In this document: positions 51,625 to 59,072 of the stretch, in pieces
Position numbering within the stretch: the first letter of the stretch is position 1
Layout: each line of letters starts with the position of its first letter
NCBI GenBank assembly: GCA_017508045.1
Contig: JAFVZT010000024.1
Span: 31,630-95,629 of the forward strand
Source: Oscillospiraceae bacterium
Lineage (GTDB): Bacteria; Bacillota; Clostridia; Oscillospirales; Oscillospiraceae
Length of the DNA: 64,000 bases
Direction of reading: 5' to 3'
Program-made: the position numbers and the translations under genes
The notes under the pieces: generated by a model
What the model was told of the DNA's origin: nothing
What the model saw: only the letters and a program-made list of their open reading frames with translations
The model's database searches: none

Positions 51625-51640
51625 TGTTTCACGTGAAACA
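51625..51640. promoter_or_regulatory. parS centromere site 2
   Basis: A second perfect TGTTTCACGTGAAACA, 30 bases from the first. The pair sits between the zinc-ribbon gene and parA, so ParB binding could also affect parA transcription. Confidence 0.98.
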
Positions 51641-51658
51641 TTTTGAAAGGAAAACGGT

Positions 51659-52420
51659 ATGGGAAAGATATTTGCTGTGGTCAACCAAAAAGGCGGCGTG
51701 GGAAAAACCACAACCGCCGTTAATTTAACTGCCTCCCTCACCGAGTTGGGGAAAAAGGTGCTGCTTTGCGACTTTGACCCCCAGGCAAACGCCACCTCCG
51801 GATTAGGTGTGAACAAGCGGAAAATCAAGCGCTCCGTTTACGATGTAATTATCGATGGCGCGCCAGCGGCAGAGGTTGTCGTTTCCACTGCCTTTGGCGA
51901 TGTGCTGCCCTCTACGGCAGACCTTGCCGGCGCAGCGGTGGAGTTGCTGTCCCTGCCCGAACCGAATTTTCGGCTGAAAAACGCGCTGGACAGCTTAAAA
52001 GATAATTACGATGTGATTTTTATTGATTGTCCGCCGTCTTTGGAGCTTTTGACAGTAAACGCCCTTGCCGCTGCCGACGGCATTTTTGTGCCGGTTCAAT
52101 GCGAATATTACGCTTTGGAGGGTCTGGCGGATCTAATGACCACCCTGCGGCTGATTAAAAAGAAAATTAATCCCCAGCTGGAGATATTCGGTGTCGCCCT
52201 TACTATGTTTGACGGCCGTACCAATTTCTCCACCCAGGTGGCACAGGAGGTGCGCAAGCACTTCCCCGGAAAGGTTTTTGCCAATGTTGTACCCCGAAAC
52301 GTCCGCCTTGCAGAGGCCCCCAGCCATGGCTTGCCGGTAACCGTCTACGACAAGCACAGCCGGGGCTGCGCCGCCTATAAGGCTATGGCGCAGGAAGTCC
52401 TGCAGAAATTAAAGTACTAA
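51659..52420 (+). CDS. parA: Chromosome-partitioning ATPase ParA (Soj)
   Basis: 253-residue deviant-Walker ATPase. Walker A is KGGVGKTT (residues 11-18); the switch segments DFDPQANATSGLG and IDCPPSLELLTVNAL are conserved. It lacks the N-terminal DNA-binding extension of plasmid ParA type Ia, which matches chromosomal Soj. With ParB and parS it segregates origins and, in Bacillus, influences DnaA. A GAAAGG site precedes the ATG, and two parS sites lie within 65 bases upstream. parB follows after 15 bases. Confidence 0.97.
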   Translation: MGKIFAVVNQKGGVGKTTTAVNLTASLTELGKKVLLCDFDPQANATSGLGVNKRKIKRSVYDVIIDGAPAAEVVVSTAFGDVLPSTADLAGAAVELLSLPEPNFRLKNALDSLKDNYDVIFIDCPPSLELLTVNALAAADGIFVPVQCEYYALEGLADLMTTLRLIKKKINPQLEIFGVALTMFDGRTNFSTQVAQEVRKHFPGKVFANVVPRNVRLAEAPSHGLPVTVYDKHSRGCAAYKAMAQEVLQKLKY

Positions 52421-52435
52421 GAAAGGGTGATTGCT

Positions 52436-53299
52436 TTGCCCCCGAAAAAAGGCTTGGGAAAAGGGATGGGCGCCTTAATTCCCGTTGATGAAGAGGTTGT
52501 TGCAGAAAAAAGCGCATATCAGCTTTTGCCCCTGCACCGGGTAGAGCCAAATCCCGGTCAGCCCCGTCGGGACTTCGACGAGGAGGAGCTGCAGGCCTTG
52601 GCAGACTCCATCCGTGTCCACGGTGTGATACAGCCTTTATCTGTCCGTCAGCTGAATACCGGCTATTATCAGATCATCGCCGGCGAACGCCGCTGGCGTG
52701 CCGCCCGGGTAGCCGGGCTGCAGGAAGTTCCCGCTGTGATTATGGATGTCGACGATAAGCAGGTTATGGAATTGGCGCTGATTGAAAATCTGCAACGCCA
52801 GGACCTAAATCCTGTTGAAGAAGCTATGGGTTATCGCACCTTAATGGATGAATACGGCTTAACCCAGGAGGATGTGGCCGGACGGGTAGGAAAATCCCGC
52901 CCTGCCGTAGCAAACGCCCTGCGTCTAATGTCGCTTCCCCAAAGTGTCCTGGAAATGGTACGCACCGGTGTGCTGACCCCCGGACACGCAAGGGCGGTCT
53001 TATCCTTAAAAACCGAAAAGCTTCAGGAAGACGCGGCAAAGAAAGTTGCCAATCTGGGGCTGTCCGTTCGTCAGGCAGAGCTTTTGTGCAAAACCTTAGG
53101 AAAAGAAAAAGTCCCCGTACAGGAGCCGATTTCCCTGAAGGTAGACTATGTTGCCGAGTGTGAAAAAAATCTGTCCCGGCAGCTGGGCAGAGGCGTAAAA
53201 ATTGTCAACGGTAAACGGAAGGGCCGCTTCGAGCTGGAGTTTTACGGACAAGAGGACCTGCAGGTTTTGTTGGACGCGCTGATGACGCTAAGAAAGTAA
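52436..53299 (+). CDS. parB: Chromosome-partitioning protein ParB (Spo0J)
   Basis: 287-residue CTPase clamp that loads at parS and spreads. It starts with the ParB-type basic leader PPKKGLGKGMGALIPV, then the N-terminal domain with GERRWRAARVAG and ENLQRQDLNPVEEA, the HTH GLTQEDVAGRVGKSRPAVAN and a C-terminal dimerisation region. A TTG start at 52436 is preferred: it gives the usual N-terminus and lies 6 bases after AAAGGGTG; a GTG at 52427 overlaps that ribosome site. parS sites 51595 and 51625 are its predicted targets. Confidence 0.96.
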   Translation: MPPKKGLGKGMGALIPVDEEVVAEKSAYQLLPLHRVEPNPGQPRRDFDEEELQALADSIRVHGVIQPLSVRQLNTGYYQIIAGERRWRAARVAGLQEVPAVIMDVDDKQVMELALIENLQRQDLNPVEEAMGYRTLMDEYGLTQEDVAGRVGKSRPAVANALRLMSLPQSVLEMVRTGVLTPGHARAVLSLKTEKLQEDAAKKVANLGLSVRQAELLCKTLGKEKVPVQEPISLKVDYVAECEKNLSRQLGRGVKIVNGKRKGRFELEFYGQEDLQVLLDALMTLRK

Positions 53300-53310
53300 G
53301 AGGTTGTCAA

Positions 53311-53511
53311 ATGGGAAAAAGATTGTATAAATCCGGAAAAGACAAAAAGCTGGACGGCGTATGCGCCGGCATTGCTGAGTATTTTGGCATAGACCCCACC
53401 GTAATCCGTCTGGCATGGGTGCTGTTCTCCGCGTGCGGCGGCAGCGGTGTTTTGGCATACATCATTTGCGCCTTCGTTCTTCCCCGAGAACCCGGCTACA
53501 TTGAAGAATAA
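53311..53511 (+). CDS. PspC-domain membrane protein
   Basis: 66-residue protein that consists of one PspC domain: KRLYKSGKDKKLDGVCAGIAEY, then FGIDPTVIRLAWVLF and a membrane helix (GGSGVLAYIICAFVLP). PspC-type proteins sit in the membrane and take part in envelope-stress signalling, although lone short versions like this lack a proven role. It lies 11 bases after parB and 22 bases before serS, in one rightward group. Confidence 0.9.
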   Translation: MGKRLYKSGKDKKLDGVCAGIAEYFGIDPTVIRLAWVLFSACGGSGVLAYIICAFVLPREPGYIEE

Positions 53512-53533
53512 CCCGCACAAAGGAGAGGTAATT

Positions 53534-54865
53534 ATGTTAGACATCAAAAAAATCAAGGAAAATCCCGACGCCGTCAAAGCAGGCCTTAAGGCCAAGGAGG
53601 TAGACTGCGACGCTGTTGTGGACCGCATTTTGGAGCTGGATGTGCAAATCCGCAGCTTAAAGACCTCCACAGAAACCCAGACCGCCCAGAAAAACAAGCT
53701 TGCAAAGGAAAACGGTAAGCTTTTTGGTCAGAAAAAGGGTCTGGAAAAGCAGGGCAAGGACACTGCTGATTTGGATGCACAAATTGCCGCCAATTCCGCA
53801 GAAAGCGTCCGCCTGGACAAAGCCATTGAGGATGAGGCACAGCAGCTGAAGGTGTTGGGCGCGGAATTTAAAACCGCTATGCTGTCTTTGCCCAATCTGC
53901 CCGACGAGGACCTGCTCCCCGGTGGCAAGGAAAACAACCAGCCCCTGCGGTATGTAGGCAAAAAGCCGGAATTTGACTTCGAGCCTAAGCATCATGTGGA
54001 TTTGTGCCAGAATTTGGGTTTGATTGACTATGAACGGGGCGTTAAGCTGGCAGGCGCAGGCAACTGGATGTACACCGGTATGGGCGCCCGTCTGGAGTGG
54101 GCGCTGCTGAACTACTTTATCGACACCCACGCCGCCGACGGCTACGACTTTATCCTGCCGCCCCACATGTTAGAGTATATGTGCGGCGAAACTGCGGGAC
54201 AATTTCCCAAGTTTGCCGACGAGGTTTATAAAATCGCCAACCCAACCGACGACCGTACTCACTATATGCTGCCCACCGCAGAGGCAGCACTGTGCAGCAT
54301 TTATCGGGACGAAATTCTTGCCGAAAGTGAGCTGCCGAAAAAGCTCTTTGCCTATACCCCCTGCTTCCGCCGTGAGGCCGGCTCTCACCGCGCTGACGAA
54401 CGCGGTATGGTGCGTGGTCACCAGTTTAATAAGGTAGAGATGTTCCAGTTCTGCAAGCCGGAGGACTCCGATGCCGCTTTTGAAGAACTGGTTACCAAGG
54501 CAGAAAAGCTGGTAGAGGGACTGGGATTCCATTTCCGCACCGTAAAGCTGGCAGCCGGCGACTGCTCCGCCTCCATGGCGCGAACCTATGACATTGAAAT
54601 TCTCATCCCCTCCATGGACGGCTACAAGGAGGTTTCCTCCGTTTCTAACGCAAGAGATTATCAGGCACGGCGGGGCAACATCCGCTTCCGTCGGGAAGAA
54701 ACCGGCAAGCCGGAATTCCTCCACACCCTCAACGGCTCCGGCCTTGCCACCTCCCGTATTTTCCCGGCACTGGTGGAGCAAAATCAGCGGGCTGACGGCT
54801 CTATCGTCATCCCCGAGGTGCTCCGGAAGTATTTGGGTGGTCTGGAAATTCTGGAAAAGAAATAA
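53534..54865 (+). CDS. serS: Seryl-tRNA synthetase
   Basis: 443-residue class II synthetase charging tRNA-Ser. The N-terminal part is the long tRNA-binding coiled coil (residues about 1-110; LELDVQIRSLKTSTETQTAQ). Motif 2 appears in YTPCFRREAGSHRADERGMVRGHQF-like order, with the catalytic Arg, and motif 3 in TLNGSGLATSRIFPALVE. ATG 53534 follows GGAGAGG; an open frame continues upstream through pspC and is rejected. The stop codon overlaps a perfect Noc-binding site. Serine synthetase next to parAB is a common clostridial arrangement near the origin. Confidence 0.97.
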   Translation: MLDIKKIKENPDAVKAGLKAKEVDCDAVVDRILELDVQIRSLKTSTETQTAQKNKLAKENGKLFGQKKGLEKQGKDTADLDAQIAANSAESVRLDKAIEDEAQQLKVLGAEFKTAMLSLPNLPDEDLLPGGKENNQPLRYVGKKPEFDFEPKHHVDLCQNLGLIDYERGVKLAGAGNWMYTGMGARLEWALLNYFIDTHAADGYDFILPPHMLEYMCGETAGQFPKFADEVYKIANPTDDRTHYMLPTAEAALCSIYRDEILAESELPKKLFAYTPCFRREAGSHRADERGMVRGHQFNKVEMFQFCKPEDSDAAFEELVTKAEKLVEGLGFHFRTVKLAAGDCSASMARTYDIEILIPSMDGYKEVSSVSNARDYQARRGNIRFRREETGKPEFLHTLNGSGLATSRIFPALVEQNQRADGSIVIPEVLRKYLGGLEILEKK

Positions 54866-54878
54866 TTTCCCGGGAAAT
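54865..54878. promoter_or_regulatory. Noc-binding site (NBS)
   Basis: ATTTCCCGGGAAAT, identical to the Bacillus NBS palindrome. It begins at the last base of the serS stop codon. A gene for a Noc-like ParB paralogue is at 41152. Confidence 0.88.
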
Positions 54879-54918
54879 CATATATATTATGTAAACTAAC
54901 AAAAGGAGCTGTATATTT

Positions 54919-55410
54919 ATGAAAAAGCAGAAAATCAAAAAGCCTTCCTGGTGGGAAGAATTTAAAGAGTTTGCCATTAAGGGCAACGCCATGGCATTGG
55001 CTGTCGGTACAATTATCGGCGGCGCCTTCTCTACCATCACCAAAAGCCTGACCAACGACTTGATTATGCCCATCGTTAACATCTTTTTGGGTGGCACGGA
55101 TTTCGCTGAGTTGAAGGTAGAGCTGCCCCGCATCGTTCCTGTTTACGAAGACGTTCTCAACGAGGCCGGCGAAGTAATCGGTCAGACCTATGTGCCCCAC
55201 TACCTGACCTACGGCAGCTTCATCTCCGCTGTCATCAACTTCTTTATTTTGGCGCTGGTTGTCTTCTTCATCGTAAAAATGCTCAGCAAGCTCTCCGAGC
55301 TGGGCAAAAAGGAAGAAGAAGCCGCCCCTGCCGAGCCTCCTGCTCCTCCTGCTCCCTCCGCTGAAGAGGTTTTGTTAACGGAAATCCGCGACCTTTTAAA
55401 GAATAAATAA
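54919..55410 (+). CDS. mscL: Large-conductance mechanosensitive channel MscL
   Basis: 163-residue channel that opens under membrane tension during osmotic down-shock. An amphipathic N-terminal helix (KKPSWWEEFKEFAIKGNAMA) precedes TM1 (LAVGTIIGGAFSTITKSL), an extracellular loop, TM2 (FISAVINFFILALVVFFIVK) and a charged C-terminal helix with a Pro/Ala linker (PAEPPAPPAPSAEE). The length is a little over the usual 130-150 because of the loop and linker. A GGAGC site precedes the ATG. Confidence 0.96.
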   Translation: MKKQKIKKPSWWEEFKEFAIKGNAMALAVGTIIGGAFSTITKSLTNDLIMPIVNIFLGGTDFAELKVELPRIVPVYEDVLNEAGEVIGQTYVPHYLTYGSFISAVINFFILALVVFFIVKMLSKLSELGKKEEEAAPAEPPAPPAPSAEEVLLTEIRDLLKNK

Positions 55411-55420
55411 GTTTTCTTTT

Positions 55421-55448
55421 TTGACAAACAGGAGTAAGATGCTACAAT
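55421..55448 (+). promoter_or_regulatory. nfnAB promoter
   Basis: TTGACA (55421-55426), 16-base spacer, TACAAT (55443-55448), about 37 bases before nfnA. Confidence 0.75.
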
Positions 55449-55485
55449 AGCATTGTTTGAGATATAGCAAGAAGGAAGGATTGAA

Positions 55486-56340
55486 ATGTTTAAAATTGTC
55501 CGAAAGCGTGAATTAAATTCCGCTGTCACACAGATGGATATTGAGGCCCCCTTTATTGCCAAAAAGGCAAAGGCCGGTCAGTTCATTATTTTCCGCCTGG
55601 ATGAGCAGGGTGAGCGTGTTCCTCTGACCATCGCCGGCTATGACCGGGAAAAGGGTACTGTGAGCATTATCTTCCAGAAGGTGGGCTTTGCCACCATCGC
55701 TCTGGGCAGCCTCAATGAAGGTGATTACATCCGGGATTTCGTAGGTCCTTTGGGCAAGCCTACCCACACCGAAGGTGTAAAGAAGGTTTGCGTGGTTGGC
55801 GGCGGCGTAGGTTGCGCCATCGCTTTGCCCTCTGCCGCAGCTTTTAAGGAAGCCGGTGCAGAGGTGGATGTAATCGTTGGCTTCCGGAATAAGGACATTG
55901 TTATTCTGGAGGAGGAGTTTAAAGCCGTTTCCGACAATATGTACTTAATGACCGACGACGGCTCCTACGGCGAGCAGGGCTTTGTCACCGCCAAGCTGCA
56001 GCAGCTGCTGGAGGCCGGCAACCAATACGATGCTGTCTTGGCAATCGGACCGATCCCCATGATGAAGTTTGTCTGCAAGACCACCGAGCCTTTTGGCGTT
56101 AAAACCATGGTCTCCCTCAACCCCATTATGGTTGACGGCACCGGTATGTGCGGCGGCTGCCGTGTTACCGTTGGCGGCGAAACCAAGTTCGCCTGTGTAG
56201 ACGGTCCGGAATTTGACGGTCACAAGGTAGATTTTAACGAGCTGATGAGCCGCAATAGCCTGTACCGCGGCCGTGAGGCTGAGGTCACCGAAAAGCACGC
56301 CTGCCGCATGGAAGCCATGGGCAAGGCGCTGATTAAGTAA
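55486..56340 (+). CDS. nfnA: NfnA: ferredoxin-NADP oxidoreductase-type small subunit
   Basis: 284-residue flavoprotein (FAD plus [2Fe-2S]) of the NADH-dependent reduced ferredoxin:NADP oxidoreductase. It starts with the FNR-like barrel (KAGQFIIFRLDEQGERVPLT), then the nucleotide-binding GGGVGCAIALPSAAAF and, near the C-terminus, the cluster loop GTGMCGGCRVTV with a further Cys in FACVDGPEF. NfnA/NfnB couples NADH and reduced ferredoxin to NADPH by electron bifurcation. It lies 13 bases before nfnB. The same family includes sulfide dehydrogenase and the electron-transfer subunit of dihydroorotate dehydrogenase; the partner gene decides for Nfn. Confidence 0.93.
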   Translation: MFKIVRKRELNSAVTQMDIEAPFIAKKAKAGQFIIFRLDEQGERVPLTIAGYDREKGTVSIIFQKVGFATIALGSLNEGDYIRDFVGPLGKPTHTEGVKKVCVVGGGVGCAIALPSAAAFKEAGAEVDVIVGFRNKDIVILEEEFKAVSDNMYLMTDDGSYGEQGFVTAKLQQLLEAGNQYDAVLAIGPIPMMKFVCKTTEPFGVKTMVSLNPIMVDGTGMCGGCRVTVGGETKFACVDGPEFDGHKVDFNELMSRNSLYRGREAEVTEKHACRMEAMGKALIK

Positions 56341-56353
56341 GGAGGTAGCTGCA

Positions 56354-57736
56354 ATGGCAAACATGACTTTGGTTAAAACCCCCATGCCCGAGCAGGAGCC
56401 TTCCGTCCGCGCCCGGAACTTTAAGGAAGTGGCTCTGGGCTACACCCCCGAAATGGCCATTGAAGAGGCAAACCGCTGCTTAGGCTGTAAAAATCCCACG
56501 TGTGTAGAGGGCTGCCCCGTTAATGTCCGCATTCCCGAGTTTATTAAAAAAGTGCAGGAGGGCGATTTTAAAGCCGCTTACGAGATTATCTCCTCCACCA
56601 ATGCACTGCCTGCTCTGTCCGGCCGTGTCTGTCCTCAGGAGAGCCAGTGCGAATGTAAGTGTGTCCGGGGCATCAAGGGTGAGCCGGTGGCCATCGGCCG
56701 TTTGGAGCGTTTTGTTGCCGACTGGTATCGGGAAAACATCAACGCTATGCCTGAAAAGGCTGCCCCCAACGGCAAAAAGGTTGCAGTCATCGGCTCCGGC
56801 CCTGCCGGTATGACCTGCGCTTCCGATTTGGCGCAAAAGGGCTACGCCGTCACCATGTTTGAAGCCTTGCATACCGCCGGCGGCGTTCTGGTTTACGGTA
56901 TTCCCGAATTCCGTCTGCCTAAGGCAATCGTTGCCAACGAGGTTAAGAAATTGGAGGCACAGGGCGTTGAGGTGATGACCAACATGGTTATCGGCCGCGT
57001 ACTGACCATTGACGAACTGTTTGAAATGGGTTATCAGGCTGTCTTCGTAGGCAGCGGCGCAGGTCTTCCTATGTTTATGAACATCCCCGGTGAGGCACTG
57101 AAGGGCGTTATGTCCGCCAACGAGTACCTGACCCGCACCAATTTAATGAAGGCTTACGATGCAAACTACGACACCCCCATTGTGTCCTCCAAGGCTGTTG
57201 CCGTTGTCGGCGGCGGTAATGTGGCGATGGATGGCGCCCGCTGCGCTATGCGTCTGGGTGCGGAGCATGTGTACATCGTTTACCGCCGCGGTGAGGCAGA
57301 AATGCCTGCCCGTTTGGAAGAACAGCACCACGCCAAGGAGGAGGGTATCGAGTTTAAGACGCTGTGCAATCCTGTGGAAATTCTGGGTGACGAAGACGGT
57401 CGCGTTTGCGGTATGAAGTGCATCCGTATGGAGCTGGGTGAGCCGGATGCCTCCGGTCGCCGCCGTCCTGTGGAGATTCCCGGCAGTGAGTTCATTCTGG
57501 ATGTGGATACCGTTATCATGGCGCTGGGTACCAGCCCCAACCCCTTGATTCGTTCCACCACCCCCGGTCTGGAAACCAACCGCAAGGGCTGCCTGATTGT
57601 GAATGAAAACGAAATGACCACCCGTGAGGGCGTCTTCGCCGGCGGTGATGCCGTTACCGGCGCCGCTACCGTTATTTTGGCAATGGGCGCAGGCAAGAAG
57701 GGCGCCGCCGCCATCGATGCTTTCCTGAATAAGTAA
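56354..57736 (+). CDS. nfnB: NfnB: glutamate synthase-like NADP oxidoreductase large subunit
   Basis: 460-residue iron-sulphur flavoprotein. The N-terminus holds two [4Fe-4S] Cys groups (CLGCKNPTCVEGCPVNVRIP and CPQESQCECKCVRG). FAD binding is at GSGPAGMTCASDLAQKG, NADP binding at GGGNVAMDGARCAMRLG, and the second FAD contact is in GVFAGGDAVTGAATVI. With NfnA it forms the bifurcating transhydrogenase. The same sequence family serves as glutamate synthase small chain (GltA), but the tandem with nfnA and absence of a gltB gene support Nfn. It has a strong downstream terminator. Confidence 0.94.
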   Translation: MANMTLVKTPMPEQEPSVRARNFKEVALGYTPEMAIEEANRCLGCKNPTCVEGCPVNVRIPEFIKKVQEGDFKAAYEIISSTNALPALSGRVCPQESQCECKCVRGIKGEPVAIGRLERFVADWYRENINAMPEKAAPNGKKVAVIGSGPAGMTCASDLAQKGYAVTMFEALHTAGGVLVYGIPEFRLPKAIVANEVKKLEAQGVEVMTNMVIGRVLTIDELFEMGYQAVFVGSGAGLPMFMNIPGEALKGVMSANEYLTRTNLMKAYDANYDTPIVSSKAVAVVGGGNVAMDGARCAMRLGAEHVYIVYRRGEAEMPARLEEQHHAKEEGIEFKTLCNPVEILGDEDGRVCGMKCIRMELGEPDASGRRRPVEIPGSEFILDVDTVIMALGTSPNPLIRSTTPGLETNRKGCLIVNENEMTTREGVFAGGDAVTGAATVILAMGAGKKGAAAIDAFLNK

Positions 57737-57753
57737 TCCTTTATATGTTATGT

Positions 57754-57785
57754 AAACCGGACTGCAGAAGCAGTCCGGTTTTTTC
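57754..57785 (+). terminator. nfnAB terminator
   Basis: AAACCGGACTGC, loop AGAA, GCAGTCCGGTTT, then TTT. Confidence 0.92.
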
Positions 57786-58062
57786 CTGCGTCTTTGCGTG
57801 TCCGCCTCATCAGAGACAGGCAAAAAGGCTGCCCTTACAGGGGCGCTGGTAAAAATCTTTGCTTTATGTCTGAGGGTGCATTTACTCGCTTCCGTCACAT
57901 TTCGGTCTACACGCGCTCCTTCGAGGTATCCTCTCCCCGGGAGAGGGTATTGCACACCCCTTGTTGTCGTTGTCTGCTTCCCTACCTTCTGCCGAATGCC
58001 GTCAAGCTGCTTTTTGCCCTGTTTTTAACCCGCCGGCTGAAACGGTTTGTATATTAGAGAAA
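57786..58062. other. Gene-free stretch upstream of pdaA
   Basis: No convincing gene. It contains a small palindrome near 57930-57950 (CCTCTCCCCGGGAGAGG). The composition is like the other repeat-rich gaps, so it may be a remnant of a dispersed element. Confidence 0.35.
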
Positions 58063-58105
58063 TTTTGCGCATAGATTGTCCCGGGAGGGATGTCTATGCG
58101 CAAAA
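58063..58105 (+). promoter_or_regulatory. Hairpin covering the pdaA start codon
   Basis: TTTTGCGCATAGA (58063-58075) is the perfect complement of TCTATGCGCAAAA (58093-58105), which contains the ATG at 58096. The loop holds the ribosome site GGGAGGG. Pairing would hide the start codon, suggesting translational control. Confidence 0.65.
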
Positions 58106-58869
58106 AAGACTTATGGATTATTTTCGGAGCAGTCTGTCTGGCGTTAATTCTAAGCGTAACCCAACTTTTGTCCGGTATGATCGAAACCGGCTCCTGGGGA
58201 CTGAGCTTTCGTCAGGAGGGGCAGGCGCCAACGGGTCCTGCCTCTGCCGCCCAGCTAAAAAAATACGATGCTGCCTACATCGGCGATACCACCAAACGGG
58301 TTTTGTATCTGACCTTTGATGCCGGATACGAAAACGGCTGCACCGAAAAAATTCTGGACACGCTGCAAAAGCACAATATAAAGGCCGCCTTTTTTCTGGT
58401 AGGCAATTACATTGAGAAAAATGCAGATTTGGTACGGCGGATGGTTTCCGAGGGGCACATCGTTGCCAATCACACCATGCACCATAAAAATATGAGCCAG
58501 ATAGAAAATAAAGAGCAATTTTCCAAAGAGCTGCAGGACTTGGAAGCTCTGTTTTTGGAAGTCACAGGAAAAGAAATGCCAAAATACTACCGTCCGCCTC
58601 AGGGAATTTACAGCGAGGTAAATCTTCGCCACGCAAAGGAGCTTGGCTATAAGACGGTTTTTTGGAGTCTTGCCTATGCCGACTGGAATAATGACAGCCA
58701 GCCCACGGCGGAACAGGCCTTTGAAAAGCTCCTTCCCCGTATACACAACGGGGCGGTGGTGCTGCTGCACTCCACCTCCAAAACCAACGCAAAAATCTTA
58801 GATCAGCTGTTAACCAAATGGGAGGATATGGGCTTCACCTTTGAAACCATCGACAAGCTTTTTTCGTAA
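58096..58869 (+). CDS. pdaA: Delta-lactam-biosynthetic polysaccharide deacetylase
   Basis: 257-residue NodB-domain deacetylase with a single N-terminal membrane anchor (KDLWIIFGAVCLALILSVTQ). Motifs: LTFDAGYENG (metal/catalytic region), HTMHHKNM (zinc-binding HxxxH), RPPQGIYSEV and LLHSTSKTNA. The DAGYENG form, in place of DDG, marks the PdaA subgroup that removes acetyl from N-acetylmuramic acid on the way to the muramic delta-lactam of spore cortex. This supports a sporulating organism. ATG 58096 has GGGAGGG 6 bases upstream; an ATG at 58090 is too close to it. Confidence 0.93.
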   Translation: MRKKDLWIIFGAVCLALILSVTQLLSGMIETGSWGLSFRQEGQAPTGPASAAQLKKYDAAYIGDTTKRVLYLTFDAGYENGCTEKILDTLQKHNIKAAFFLVGNYIEKNADLVRRMVSEGHIVANHTMHHKNMSQIENKEQFSKELQDLEALFLEVTGKEMPKYYRPPQGIYSEVNLRHAKELGYKTVFWSLAYADWNNDSQPTAEQAFEKLLPRIHNGAVVLLHSTSKTNAKILDQLLTKWEDMGFTFETIDKLFS

Positions 58870-58929
58870 AATAGGGCCGGACAAAGCCGCCCTTGTGCAA
58901 AGGGATTCTTTGTCCAGCCTGTCCTCGTT

Positions 58930-59067
58930 GTCATTCTGAGCGAAGCTGCCACAAGGCAGCGAAGTCGAAGAATCCGCTGCCTTCCGTAGGCTCTCAGGGG
59001 AAGCGGATCCTTCGACTCCCCTTCGCTAAGCTCCGGGTCGCTCAGGATGACATCCTAACTGAATGAC
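58930..59067. mobile_element. Palindromic dispersed repeat (MITE-like), copy 3
   Basis: 138 bp beginning GTCATTCTGAGCG and ending CGCTCAGGATGACATC, then CTAACTGAATGAC. It shares TCGAAGAATCCGC and GGATCCTTCGACTCCCC with copy 1 at 32355-32513, in reverse orientation. It ends 5 bases from the rqcH stop codon. Confidence 0.8.
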
Positions 59068-59072
59068 ATTGT

